Assembly (NCBI RefSeq): GCF_007830235.1
Contig: NZ_VLKI01000018.1
Location: forward strand, 1-64,000
Length of the DNA: 64,000 nt
Source of the DNA: Cytobacillus oceanisediminis
Lineage (GTDB): Bacteria > Bacillota > Bacilli > Bacillales > Cytobacillaceae
Direction of reading: 5' to 3'
Part shown: positions 6,258 through 15,174 of the stretch, one piece after another
Layout: every line of letters starts with the position of its first letter
Position numbering within the stretch: position 1 is the first letter of the stretch
Notes under the pieces: model-generated
Databases searched by the model: none
Seen by the model: the letters and a program-made list of their open reading frames with translations, nothing else
Told to the model about the DNA's origin: nothing
Position numbers and translations under genes: made by a program

Positions 6258-8900
6258 TTAATATGTTACCTTAATTTTTGCCGTTGAATCTAAAACTGCA
6301 TAACCACTGGATGAATCGCTTGCTACATAAACACCAATACCTTTTGCAGTTCCATTTTGGAAGTAAGAATAGAAAGTTGATGGGACTTGTACCCAAGCAC
6401 CTTCGCCCCAACTTAATTTAACTGTTGTATAAGCATCTGACAGGTTAGTATCAGAAGGTGTTGAAGGTTGTGATGTATGTGAATGCCACCTCAAATAAAT
6501 ATTTACATCTCCACTATTACCACCACTGCTAGATCTTTTTATGTATACTTTCATATCCTTGATTGTTTTACCTGTAAGTGTTGAAGAAGTTGTTGAGCCA
6601 AAGAACCAAAATCCTGTTCTTCTTCCATAGCCATAGTTACCTTGTCTAACTCCACTTTGGAAACCATAAGCACTTGACCAGTTAGATCCACCTGTTGATG
6701 TCCAAGTTGTAGTTGTTTCTTGTACTATAGGCTCTTGTGTTGTGCCTGAATCTGATGTTGGACTTGATAAACCTGTGATTGTTCCACCTTGTTCTGTCTT
6801 TAAAGCTGTGCTACCTGCACTTGCTATTGTCCCTACACCAGTTATAACTCCACCCCAAGCTCTTGCGAAGTATACAGATGTAGACCCCTTACTGTTCATC
6901 AAGTGTAAGTGAGAACCATAAAAAGACTGTCCTGCAACTTTACAATCATAAAATGAGTTGTTTTCAGAAACTACATGGCTACCATTACCAGCATGAATTG
7001 CATACGTTGTAATGTCTCCACCACCTCTAAAAATACAGTTGTACAAGTAAACATAGTTACAAGCATTAATGTCAATGATTTTATCTGCTGTAGAAGTGAA
7101 TCTGTGTGCTTTTATTTCAATCTGACATGAGTTACTTGTTGCAATTAAGTTACCATGAACATAAACAGGTGTTGCAGTTGTAGAAGATTCAATTGTTATC
7201 TTTCCTCCACCTGAAAAACCATTTAACTCAATAGTTTCATAAAGATCAGAGTTATAAGTAACAATAATTTTTACATTATGGTCTATAAATTTTGGAATCC
7301 TTCTTATTGCTTCACCAAGAGAAAATAGTGCATCACTCCAAGAAGTACCACCATTACTGTCACTTGGAGGATAGCCTGTGTTAACTGTCCAAGTGGATAC
7401 ATAAATAGTTGTATCTGCCAGTGTCTTTGTAACAACATTAGGTGCTTTTAAATTAGACACATAAAGTTCAGAGAATCCCCCTCTACTTCCATCTAGATCA
7501 GCAATTACTTCACCTTCAGAATTATATACTTGGAATACTCCATTCTCATTGTTGTATCCACCTAATGCTAATGTTCCACCTCTTGCCTTTTCCCAAGTAA
7601 CTGTACCTGTCTCAATATTTGCACCATCAATAGTTGTTTTTCCTTCAACTTTCCATCCGTCTGTTAATGTCTTTACACCAGCAGCAGTTGCTTGTGCTGT
7701 CTCTGCAGTTGATTGAGCAGAAGTTGCCGTACTTTGTGCTGTATCGGCAGTTGATTGTGCTGATTCTGCAGTAGTCTTTGCAAAATCCCAACTCTCTTTA
7801 CTTTTGTTTAAAAGTTTTTTAACGTCACGAAGATACTTATAAGCATTAATGTTTAATTCTAAATAATCACCCAGAGTAAATTTATTTTTAGATGAACCTG
7901 TGTAACTTCGCTCAGTTTTTAATATTCTTGCCTCTAAATAAAGTGCTGGATTGAAATATTCATCCTTAATCCTAACTGTATCCCCTGCTTGCGCTCTTTC
8001 GTGTCCTAATCCTAATAATTCATAAAGGTCATCTGCATCAACTATGTATTTAACAGAAGCGTTAATACGTTTCTTAAATTCTTCTTCAGTTAGATCTAAA
8101 AGCATTTGAGGAGTTAGTTTTCCAGAGTCAACAGTTGGTGAATAAATATCATATCTATGTTCCCCATCTTTTCCCCACCTTTGAAGTGCATCTAAATCCT
8201 CAACATACTTTTTACCATTGTTTACTGATTCAATGGTTAGATAATTTCCATTTTCATCAGCAGCACCTATTCCATATAAGGCAGTAACTACCATGCTTGC
8301 ATCTTCTAAACGCTCAATATTTTGCAAATCTTTCCCAAAGATAATTTCTTTTCCTGCATTTAAACCATTTCGTTTAACAAAGTCAACATATCGTTTTGCA
8401 ATCCGATTACCCCCAATAACTACACGGAATCGTAATTCCATTTCATAATCAGAAGCAATCATACGTAAAAACTTTAATCCATTCATATGTTCGTCAATGT
8501 TAATTGTGCGAATTTTAGTATCTTCTATAAATCCAACTTCCCAACGTGTTCCTTGTAATCCAAATGCTAATGCTGTTTCTGGTGTTTGTCCTTCAAGAAT
8601 TTGTGGATCAAATATTTTACTGTATCGAATATTTAAAAACTCTGCATCACATTGATAAGAGTTTGTAAGACGATAATTTGAAACCTTATTAACACGTTGT
8701 ACAATGAAAGGGATAAATTCATTATTGGGTGATCTAAGTACAATTGTTGAATTAACAGGTATATCTACATCAGTGTCAAAATCAAAAGTTTCTATCCCCT
8801 CTTTAATATCAATAACATGTAAATCATTCCAATATGCTCTTTCCTTTTGTGGATCTAAGATGTCTGATATGTACCCTTGACTATTTAAGACATAAATCAT
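6258..8900 (-). CDS. Tail spike / tail-associated receptor-binding protein (880 aa)
   Basis: The N-terminal about 350 residues match the prophage tail endopeptidase/tail spike attachment region (Prophage_tail type: MIYVLNSQGYISDILDPQ). Next is an Ala/Gln/Ser/Thr heptad-like repeat (TAESAQSTAD and variants, about residues 375-405), probably a trimeric stalk. From about 480 to 700 there is a stretch typical of right-handed beta-helices (short Gly/Asn/Ser-rich turns). The last about 150 residues (WTSTGGSNWSSAYGFQSG ... AVLDSTAKIKVTY) look like a beta-sandwich tip domain. Likely role: host-surface polysaccharide recognition or cleavage. The start overlaps the Dit stop by 4 nt (ATGA). Confidence 0.8.
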   Translation of the reverse strand: MIYVLNSQGYISDILDPQKERAYWNDLHVIDIKEGIETFDFDTDVDIPVNSTIVLRSPNNEFIPFIVQRVNKVSNYRLTNSYQCDAEFLNIRYSKIFDPQILEGQTPETALAFGLQGTRWEVGFIEDTKIRTINIDEHMNGLKFLRMIASDYEMELRFRVVIGGNRIAKRYVDFVKRNGLNAGKEIIFGKDLQNIERLEDASMVVTALYGIGAADENGNYLTIESVNNGKKYVEDLDALQRWGKDGEHRYDIYSPTVDSGKLTPQMLLDLTEEEFKKRINASVKYIVDADDLYELLGLGHERAQAGDTVRIKDEYFNPALYLEARILKTERSYTGSSKNKFTLGDYLELNINAYKYLRDVKKLLNKSKESWDFAKTTAESAQSTADTAQSTATSAQSTAETAQATAAGVKTLTDGWKVEGKTTIDGANIETGTVTWEKARGGTLALGGYNNENGVFQVYNSEGEVIADLDGSRGGFSELYVSNLKAPNVVTKTLADTTIYVSTWTVNTGYPPSDSNGGTSWSDALFSLGEAIRRIPKFIDHNVKIIVTYNSDLYETIELNGFSGGGKITIESSTTATPVYVHGNLIATSNSCQIEIKAHRFTSTADKIIDINACNYVYLYNCIFRGGGDITTYAIHAGNGSHVVSENNSFYDCKVAGQSFYGSHLHLMNSKGSTSVYFARAWGGVITGVGTIASAGSTALKTEQGGTITGLSSPTSDSGTTQEPIVQETTTTWTSTGGSNWSSAYGFQSGVRQGNYGYGRRTGFWFFGSTTSSTLTGKTIKDMKVYIKRSSSGGNSGDVNIYLRWHSHTSQPSTPSDTNLSDAYTTVKLSWGEGAWVQVPSTFYSYFQNGTAKGIGVYVASDSSSGYAVLDSTAKIKVTY

Positions 8901-10348
8901 AAATATCTCTCCCTAAAAGACAACGTAACATTTCCCGCATCACTCGGTAAAACTGAAATTGAGTTATTGTTTGGTTTTAGTGGGAAAAAGTTACTTGTGA
9001 AATTCTTCATTCCAAGCACAATTTCACCGTTTTTCTTTATGATATTTTTATAGTGGTCAAACTCCAATACATCTCCGATATCAGCAATATATTGTACTGA
9101 TTCAACTGGGACTGAATTTAACTCCCAAACTTTCAGGTCATTTATTTTCATTGTTGCTCTATTGGTATTAGGATAAATACGGAAAGAAACCTGTACTTGG
9201 GTAATAGGAGAACCATATGTTCCTTGACTGTCATAATAACTTAAGATCCCATTTGTACCTTTTGGGAAGGTATGATTACCATTTTCATCAATCGTGCTAA
9301 AATAGACCTGCCAAAGGTTTTGATTGCGTTCTATTCTTAATACACCTTTAAAGTCATTCCAATATTCAGCTTTATTTGGCTCTTCATTGGCTATCCATTT
9401 TCCTGTATCTACTTCACCTATTCGTGCTTTTGCTTTTATAAGTTCAGTAGCAGAATAACGGTCTTCAATACCAATCTTTGCAACTGTACGGTTTGCACTG
9501 TCTAAGAAATAAATTTCAATCATACCAGTTTTACCACCAGTATTTTGCATCTCAACTAATGCTTCTGCTTTAAAGTTAGTTAAGGCTTTACTCAAAGATG
9601 TTTTTAATGCTCCACCTTGCCAATTAGGTGGCTCAATAACAGTCCCATAGACTGATTGATAAAATGAAGTTCCATCACTTACAATTTCCCCTGAGATATA
9701 TCCATTATCTACATATGTTCCTTGCCCCCAACCTGTAGTTGTAGCCATCGTATCATGTAAAATAATTGTCTCTGGTTCAACAACAGTTGTATCAACTTCC
9801 CCTTCTTGCCCAACTTGCAGAAAATCATTATCAGAAAGCAATGTAAAGAAATTTAATTTCTTTCGCACTTCTAACCTTGTAATTGGATAAGTTTCAACAC
9901 TACCTAAATTTTCAATATTGTAAGGATTGATATTTGATGGGAGGGAAATTGTCTTTTCGTCTGAGTATTTGTAAGGATCTGGACATACAAAACGAACACT
10001 TGTTAATCCAACTTCTCCACCTATTTCTTCTACACTGTCAATCTCATCTAACAAAGCAAAATATGTTCTGTTAGGTTCTTCATCCAAAATTAAAGGCGCA
10101 GGTTCGTCTGAAACTAACCATTGCGCCAATTCTTCTTTCATCTGTGAGAATGTTTGATTTTCATTAAGTGTAAATCCGATAGGGAGAGTGATAACACGAA
10201 CGTTAGTCGATGTGCTAGTGTGTAATGCCCCTGCACGTTTAGGAATAGTTAATAATTCATGCTTTACTGGTGCAATTACTGGTAAATCCTTATCCTTCAA
10301 AATAAATACATTTTCTTTACTTATTCCTTTATAACTAAATGACCGCAA
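8897..10348 (-). CDS. Distal tail protein (Dit) with extra carbohydrate-binding-like insert
   Basis: I start at TTG 10348 because GGAGGTGATC lies 5 nt upstream; the upstream in-frame TTG is part of this ribosome site. That gives 483 residues. The N-terminal domain (FSYKGISKENVFILKD ... SVRFVCPDPYKYS, about 1-150) is a Sipho_tail/Dit domain that forms the hub linking tail tube to tip. The middle (about 190-400) is a beta-rich concanavalin/laminin-G-like insert (STIDENGNHTFPKG), as in evolved Dit proteins that bind the host wall. It overlaps the end of the tape-measure gene by 14 nt. Confidence 0.82.
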   Translation of the reverse strand: MRSFSYKGISKENVFILKDKDLPVIAPVKHELLTIPKRAGALHTSTSTNVRVITLPIGFTLNENQTFSQMKEELAQWLVSDEPAPLILDEEPNRTYFALLDEIDSVEEIGGEVGLTSVRFVCPDPYKYSDEKTISLPSNINPYNIENLGSVETYPITRLEVRKKLNFFTLLSDNDFLQVGQEGEVDTTVVEPETIILHDTMATTTGWGQGTYVDNGYISGEIVSDGTSFYQSVYGTVIEPPNWQGGALKTSLSKALTNFKAEALVEMQNTGGKTGMIEIYFLDSANRTVAKIGIEDRYSATELIKAKARIGEVDTGKWIANEEPNKAEYWNDFKGVLRIERNQNLWQVYFSTIDENGNHTFPKGTNGILSYYDSQGTYGSPITQVQVSFRIYPNTNRATMKINDLKVWELNSVPVESVQYIADIGDVLEFDHYKNIIKKNGEIVLGMKNFTSNFFPLKPNNNSISVLPSDAGNVTLSFRERYL

Positions 10349-12176
10349 GTGGATCACCTCCAAATCTTCTTTGTCTGTTCTCTTGGTCTTTTGTTAGTTC
10401 TTGAATAACCTCAAACACAACTTGACCAATCATTTTACTATCTAACATTACTGGTGCTGGTTGAATATTTATTGTTTGTTCACCATTATTGCTCAACTTA
10501 TTTCTAGTCTCATTAGCTGGATCAATTTTAGAACCTCTCGGAAGTGTTACCAATTCGGGTCCCATTTCCCCAACCAAAGTTTCTCCGCCTCCGAAATAGT
10601 TAGTTCCCGTTGCGTTTCTTGGAATTCCTCCAGCAATACTTCCTCCCCTTGAAGTGTATCGTCTTTCTTCCACTTCAATGGTTTTCTTCTTAGCAGGTTT
10701 GCTATTCCACTTCCTTAGCCAATCAATAGCTTTTTGGATAGCACCTGTAACATCTTGGAAAACACCAAGTACTTTATCTACTGCATCAAAAATGGCACTG
10801 AAGGCAGATTCTATTTTGCTTTGTACTTTCGGAATATGGGGACTTATCCACTCCCAAAGTTTCTTTAGTACTGGCAATAGAAAATTTTCAAATATATCCC
10901 ATACTGTTTTTACAACGTCTTCTATAATACCGAACACACGCTCAACAATACTTTGAATCTGTGGCATTTTTGATTGGATAAATTCCGCAAATCTTGATAG
11001 GATTGGTAGGATATTATCTTTAAAAAATGCCCACACCATCATTGCAACTTCTTTAATCTTATTGAATACTGTCATAAACTTTTCACGAATAGTTGGCATA
11101 TTACTTAGTACCCATGAAAATAAACTAACAAGAATTGGAAGAACATTGTCTTTAAAGATTGACCAAACTGTTTTTGCTACTTCCCAAATAGCTGAAAATA
11201 CACTTTTAAATACTTCTTTGACTATTGGAAGGTTACCTTGCATGTAGCTAAATAAAGCCATAAATACAGGTTGTAAATTTGTTTGAATGAATGACCATAC
11301 CTGTGAAAGTATTGGAAGAAAATAATCTCTGAATATCCCTACCGCTAAATTCACAACTGTAGACAATGCGTTAAAAACCGTATCCATTGTTGATCGAATT
11401 TGAGGCATATTTACCACAACCCAATCAAGCATTTTCTGAAATATGGGCATTAACTTAATACCAACTTCAGTTACAAGTCCTGACATTACATTTTTAGCAT
11501 TTTCCCATTTTAGCTTAAAATCTTCTGCTTTCTTTAAATCATCTTCACTGATCACATGAGCATTATTCTTCATTTTCTGAAGCTCTTCATTGCTCATATT
11601 CAAGACAGGGGCTAATTCTTCACCAGTGGTCGATAACATAGCTGTGGCAATAGCATTACGTTTTGTAACATCTTCCATTCCTTGTAAACCTGCAATTGTT
11701 TCATTAAATAACTGTTCCTGGGACTTTAACTTTCCGTTGGAATCCATTACAGAAACACCTAATTCTTTAAACATCTCCGCATTTTCACCAGCACCTGAAG
11801 CAGCATCCATTGCACGTTCTGCTAATGCCGCTATGTCTCCGCTTGCTTGTTCTGCAGAGTAGCCGAAAGTCTTCATTACGCTATCCCATTTTTGAAATTC
11901 ATCGGTACTCATTCCATTTACTTGTGCAAATTTACTAATCTCACTTGTCGTTTCCAATGTCTTAGCAAGTAATCCACCCATTGCACCTGCAGCAATACCA
12001 ACACCAGCAGCAATAACTCCACCTGCAGTTTTAGCAATACCACCTAATTTACTGAATTTCCCACCTGTATCATCAGCTTTTTTATTTGTATCATCAAGAG
12101 CATTATTTGCTTCAGAATTTTCAACAAATATGGAACCAAACAATTTAAATATTTCGATTGTAATCACCCCTTTCAA
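10335..12176 (-). CDS. Tape measure protein
   Basis: 613 residues with a Gly/Ala-rich hydrophobic stretch near 55-80, a TP901-type N-terminal region (AQVNGMSTDEFQKWDSVMKT), and long amphipathic, Trp-containing repeats of about 45-50 residues (VWSIFKDNVLPILVSLFSW, VWAFFKDNILPILSRFAE). A basic Gly-rich tail ends it. It sets tail length and is probably ejected. Start: AAAGGGGTGAT precedes either an in-frame GTG or, at ideal spacing, an ATC codon followed by EIFKLFGS, where family proteins usually begin. An ATC start is possible but unproven. Confidence 0.88.
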   Translation of the reverse strand: MKGVITIEIFKLFGSIFVENSEANNALDDTNKKADDTGGKFSKLGGIAKTAGGVIAAGVGIAAGAMGGLLAKTLETTSEISKFAQVNGMSTDEFQKWDSVMKTFGYSAEQASGDIAALAERAMDAASGAGENAEMFKELGVSVMDSNGKLKSQEQLFNETIAGLQGMEDVTKRNAIATAMLSTTGEELAPVLNMSNEELQKMKNNAHVISEDDLKKAEDFKLKWENAKNVMSGLVTEVGIKLMPIFQKMLDWVVVNMPQIRSTMDTVFNALSTVVNLAVGIFRDYFLPILSQVWSFIQTNLQPVFMALFSYMQGNLPIVKEVFKSVFSAIWEVAKTVWSIFKDNVLPILVSLFSWVLSNMPTIREKFMTVFNKIKEVAMMVWAFFKDNILPILSRFAEFIQSKMPQIQSIVERVFGIIEDVVKTVWDIFENFLLPVLKKLWEWISPHIPKVQSKIESAFSAIFDAVDKVLGVFQDVTGAIQKAIDWLRKWNSKPAKKKTIEVEERRYTSRGGSIAGGIPRNATGTNYFGGGETLVGEMGPELVTLPRGSKIDPANETRNKLSNNGEQTINIQPAPVMLDSKMIGQVVFEVIQELTKDQENRQRRFGGDPLAVI

Positions 12177-12184
12177 AAAGGAAA

Positions 12185-12217
12185 TAAAAAAAGCGCTCTA
12201 GTTTTCAGAACGCTTCA
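12185..12217 (-). terminator. Intrinsic terminator inside the tail operon
   Basis: AAGCGTTCT/AGAGCGCTT, a 9-bp stem with one G-U pair, followed by TTTTTTTATTT. It overlaps the last codons of the tail chaperone extension and lies immediately before the tape-measure gene. Full late expression would need read-through. Confidence 0.8.
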
Positions 12218-12488
12218 TACTTTTTAAAATATTTTCTGCATCTTGTATTATTTCATCATCTGTACGATTGTCTCTTGGTTGTTGCGGTTGCTTTAATTGT
12301 TTTAAATAATCGTTAAATGAAATAAAGTTTTCTTTTGTCATACTTTGATAAGCAACTAACCACTGTTCCCATGCTTGACGCTCTGAATTTTTCTCTACAG
12401 CCTTTATGTATAGATTAATACCTACAGTAGCTGGTAAAGACAAAATAAAAGACATGTCACCATATCGCTGTAAAAGCGTATCGTACAT
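12198..12488 (-). CDS. Tail assembly chaperone extension (gpT part, made by -1 frameshift)
   Basis: The frame lies in the -1 phase relative to the upstream chaperone gene and is open back to the slippery site, so it is most likely translated as the C-terminal part of a fusion rather than from its own ATG. The sequence (RYGDMSFILSLPATVGINLYIKAVEK) resembles Gp14/G-T-type tail chaperone C-termini. A terminator hairpin overlaps its 3' end. Confidence 0.75.
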   Translation of the reverse strand: MYDTLLQRYGDMSFILSLPATVGINLYIKAVEKNSERQAWEQWLVAYQSMTKENFISFNDYLKQLKQPQQPRDNRTDDEIIQDAENILKSMKRSEN

Positions 12489-12490
12489 GT

Positions 12491-12817
12491 CTATTTCATC
12501 AAGTGGGAGACACTGGATAAAAAACTTTTCAAGCCTTTATGATTCATAAATTCAGTCATTAATTCCATTGTATCTTCAAGTTTTAACTTCTCAATCTCAG
12601 AAACTTGTACTTCCTTTAAACTAGCAAGAAATTCAGTAATTTCCGCTTGTGCTTCGCCTAAATTTTCGATACAGGAAAACAAAAACTTTGCACCAATCTC
12701 TTTTTCTGTTGTGTCCTTATTGATACCAGCAAAAATAGAACGAGCCTGTTCACTGATACCTGCTTTTTTAATGATTCGAACAACGGCAAAAACATCTGTA
12801 AATTTTAAATCACGCAT
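12491..12817 (-). CDS. Tail assembly chaperone (gpG-like)
   Basis: 108 acidic, helical residues directly downstream of the tail tube gene, the normal site of the gpG-type chaperone that coats the tape measure. Near its end is the slippery heptamer T TTT TTA (minus strand, plus coordinates 12524-12518), in frame at codons 99-100. A -1 slip continues through the next frame to 12198, giving a fusion of about 206 residues. This is the standard gpG/gpGT arrangement of long-tailed phages. Confidence 0.85.
   Translation of the reverse strand: MRDLKFTDVFAVVRIIKKAGISEQARSIFAGINKDTTEKEIGAKFLFSCIENLGEAQAEITEFLASLKEVQVSEIEKLKLEDTMELMTEFMNHKGLKSFLSSVSHLMK
12518..12524 (-). promoter_or_regulatory. -1 ribosomal frameshift slippery heptamer (TTTTTTA)
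   Basis: TTTTTTA in the zero-frame phasing X XXY YYZ, nine codons before the stop of the gpG-like gene. The -1 frame is open on both sides. An efficient stimulator was not identified. Confidence 0.75.
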
Positions 12818-12832
12818 TAATTATTCTCTCCC

Positions 12833-13402
12833 TTATACCATTTTTGGAAAATAAATTTTGTAAGGTGCTACGCCTGTTTCATCTTCATGCCCAGTGAATA
12901 CTACAGGAACAACTGCCTCATTTTTATCAGTAGTTGCAATAGTTAATCCCTCTAAAGAGATAGCATTATCAATTACAATAACAACTGGCTTGCTTGATCC
13001 GCTTAAACGAGCTACAAAACCAATATTTTGAAGATAATCTGTCAACTCAATTTTACCTTTTGATGTTATAATGTCATAGTTTGTATCTGTTGTGTCAATC
13101 TCTGAACCTGCAATTGCTAATGCAATGTTAGAAGCTGTAAGTTCTTTTAAATTAATCGTAAGAGAAGGAACTTCAGAATCAATCACTACGTGTCCTTTAC
13201 GTTGACCTTTTGCACCATCTACTTCAATTACCCTTGTTTCTTGTGTAAGAGCGAATTCATTTCCTCCACTAGTTGCTCCTAATAAAGTTCCTGTGAAATC
13301 ACCTGTTAGTGCATCATAAGTTAAATTCTTATAAATAGCCCCCGCATCCATCAAATAATGAAGTGGGGAATTTGCTGTTAATCCATTAGTTTGTACTGCC
13401 AT
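12833..13402 (-). CDS. Major tail (tube) protein
   Basis: 189 residues with a beta-rich composition. The N-terminal motif NSPLHYLMDAGAIYKNLTYD and the central TRVIEVDGAKGQRKGHVVIDSE belong to the Siphovirus major tail protein group that polymerises into the tail tube. It lies between the tail-completion protein and the chaperone gene, the canonical place. No Ig-like C-terminal extension is present. Confidence 0.82.
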   Translation of the reverse strand: MAVQTNGLTANSPLHYLMDAGAIYKNLTYDALTGDFTGTLLGATSGGNEFALTQETRVIEVDGAKGQRKGHVVIDSEVPSLTINLKELTASNIALAIAGSEIDTTDTNYDIITSKGKIELTDYLQNIGFVARLSGSSKPVVIVIDNAISLEGLTIATTDKNEAVVPVVFTGHEDETGVAPYKIYFPKMV

Positions 13403-13412
13403 TTATATCTAC

Positions 13413-13772
13413 CTACCTTTCGTATAATCTTCCTAAAAATATATTTGTCCTTCGGTTAAGTTGTGGGTTGTCATCAGTTAACGCTAATTGTCTATCTAAA
13501 TAAATTGACATAAACAAATTATCATTAATAATTAAATTCCTATTTAAAGCATTTTTAACACTTGTCATTAAATCCTCAAGTTCTGTGGTATCGTCTTTAT
13601 TGTCCCAACCATCTACATCTAATGTGACCATGCGTAAACCATCGCCAAGGTCTGTAATTTCAATTGTGTAAACTAAATATGGAAATTGAGCAGTATCAGA
13701 GGGTTTGAGGAAATGAACACGAGGATGAATGGATTTAAGTTGAGAATTAATTGCTTGTCTAATTGTCTTCAT
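13413..13772 (-). CDS. Tail completion / terminator protein
   Basis: 119 residues (TIRQAINSQLKSIHPRVHFLKPSDTAQFPYLVY...) similar in layout to tail-terminator proteins (gpU-like or DUF3168-like) that cap the tail tube. It sits between the HK97 gp10-like gene and the tube gene and overlaps the former by 14 nt. Confidence 0.7.
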   Translation of the reverse strand: MKTIRQAINSQLKSIHPRVHFLKPSDTAQFPYLVYTIEITDLGDGLRMVTLDVDGWDNKDDTTELEDLMTSVKNALNRNLIINDNLFMSIYLDRQLALTDDNPQLNRRTNIFLGRLYER

Positions 13773-14205
13773 TACCTATCTCCTCCTCTTCATCAATTAG
13801 TCCTCTAGCCCTATTCTCTGACTCTATCGAACTGAGATATTTACCTTGGATAATTCTAATTTGATCAATGTTTTCATAAACTGTATCTCTGATAATATGT
13901 CTTGCTGGTTGTCCGTTAGTTCCTAACTCTTGATCAACTCCATACCAAGTATCATGTTTAACACCTATTTGTAAATCAGATTCACGCTTTCTAACCCAAT
14001 ATTGAAATGCATTTGGAATACGTTTCCCTTTTCTCATTCCGGGCATTTTCCTAGCTTTATCTAGAATCCTTCGCCTTATTAGCTTGGCTACGTCCTTTAG
14101 TGCAGCCCTTGCTAATTCTTGAATAGTGTATTTTACTCTATCCACATTGGAAGTAAATTCAACACCATTCCTGCGTACTCTGGTAACACTTCTAGGCATT
14201 GGCAT
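13759..14205 (-). CDS. HK97 gp10-like neck/tail component
   Basis: 148 residues from ATG 14205 (GAAGGGG about 9 nt upstream; the GTG at 14223 is less likely). Basic, with the segment VAKLIRRRILDKARKMPGMRKG and the YWVRKRESDLQIGVKHDTWYG region seen in HK97-gp10_like proteins of the neck. Order and overlaps match HK97-type phages. Confidence 0.75.
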   Translation of the reverse strand: MPMPRSVTRVRRNGVEFTSNVDRVKYTIQELARAALKDVAKLIRRRILDKARKMPGMRKGKRIPNAFQYWVRKRESDLQIGVKHDTWYGVDQELGTNGQPARHIIRDTVYENIDQIRIIQGKYLSSIESENRARGLIDEEEEIGNEDN

Positions 14206-14524
14206 GATTGACAACCCCTTCACAAATCAGTTCAATGGTTTCAAAATCATCAATACCTTTAGATTTCTTTGGTTTAAAAGAACGGATAACATTGTATTTA
14301 TTACCTTCAAATTCAACCATAGTTTGTTTACTATAATCATACTGATTCACAATGAATACAATTTCGGGTTTCATTCCATGACTAGCCGCTGCATAATGTT
14401 CCGAACGTGTAACCGATAAAACATCACATAGAATATTTAAGCGTTCTTCTGTGCTAATTGAGTCACCCATATCATTTTCGGAATATGTTAGTTTAATTAA
14501 TGTTAGTTCATAATCAAATGTCAT
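14192..14524 (-). CDS. Head closure / head-tail adaptor protein
   Basis: 110 residues from ATG 14524 (GGAGAGTGG upstream). Start MTFDYELTLIKLTYSENDMGDSI and the C-terminal YNVIRSFKPK segment fit phage head-closure (SPP1 gp16-like/Phage_H_T_join) proteins. It overlaps both neighbours by a few bases, a tightly coupled connector cluster. Confidence 0.75.
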   Translation of the reverse strand: MTFDYELTLIKLTYSENDMGDSISTEERLNILCDVLSVTRSEHYAAASHGMKPEIVFIVNQYDYSKQTMVEFEGNKYNVIRSFKPKKSKGIDDFETIELICEGVVNHANA

Positions 14525-14946
14525 AATGTAACCACTCTCCATACGCCACTAACCATTTCAACTACAGTCCATTGACTATTAATATACATCTGATAGCTTC
14601 CATCTGTGCTAAGAATATAAACCGTATATTGGTTAGGATTCAGAGGTAATACATCTACATTTGCAACTGTATCAACACGAAGATTACCAGCACCAACATG
14701 AATAATTAAATTATGCAATCTGAATTGTAGATGTCTTGGCATTGAACCTTCACTATCTCTGTTTTGGTATCTCCATGTGACATAATCCGATATAAAAAGT
14801 TGATGGTATGAGTTATTAGCGTCAAGTACTAACCCTTTTTCATCCGATAATTCCAGCATTACACCGTCAATTATAGCTAACAGATAAGCATCTCTTACAG
14901 TTGATGAGATACCTAAACGAGACTTAACTAACTGTAATACATCCAT
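14521..14946 (-). CDS. Head-tail connector (gp6/gp15-like)
   Basis: 141 residues: MDVLQLVKSRLGISSTVRDAYLLAII is the usual start of the phage head-tail connector family that binds the portal. The C-terminal about 50 residues (YTVYILSTDGSYQMYINSQW) form an extra beta-rich extension beyond the normal about 95 residues. Confidence 0.78.
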   Translation of the reverse strand: MDVLQLVKSRLGISSTVRDAYLLAIIDGVMLELSDEKGLVLDANNSYHQLFISDYVTWRYQNRDSEGSMPRHLQFRLHNLIIHVGAGNLRVDTVANVDVLPLNPNQYTVYILSTDGSYQMYINSQWTVVEMVSGVWRVVTL

Positions 14947-14955
14947 CTAAAACAC

Positions 14956-15138
14956 CTACTTTTTGGTTCCCGATTTTGCCTTTGTTTTAATTTCTTCAAT
15001 AAAATCTCCTGCCTTTTTGATCTCATCAAAGCGATCTTTAGAAACGGTGAACACATCGTCCACCGCTCTAAATACCTCTTTGTTTTGGATTTTACTTTCT
15101 ACTAGATCAACAAAGTTTTTAAGTACTCTTACCTTCAT
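14956..15138 (-). CDS. Small capsid-adjacent protein (60 aa)
   Basis: Basic 60-residue protein between the major capsid and connector genes: VRVLKNFVDLVESKIQNKEVFRAV... and a Lys-rich tail. Small proteins of this kind at this place in HK97-type modules are often annotated as phage head or DNA-binding accessory proteins. I do not recognise a specific family. Confidence 0.6.
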   Translation of the reverse strand: MKVRVLKNFVDLVESKIQNKEVFRAVDDVFTVSKDRFDEIKKAGDFIEEIKTKAKSGTKK

Positions 15139-15174
15139 TTACTTAACCTCCAAAACTATTCAACTATGTAACTA

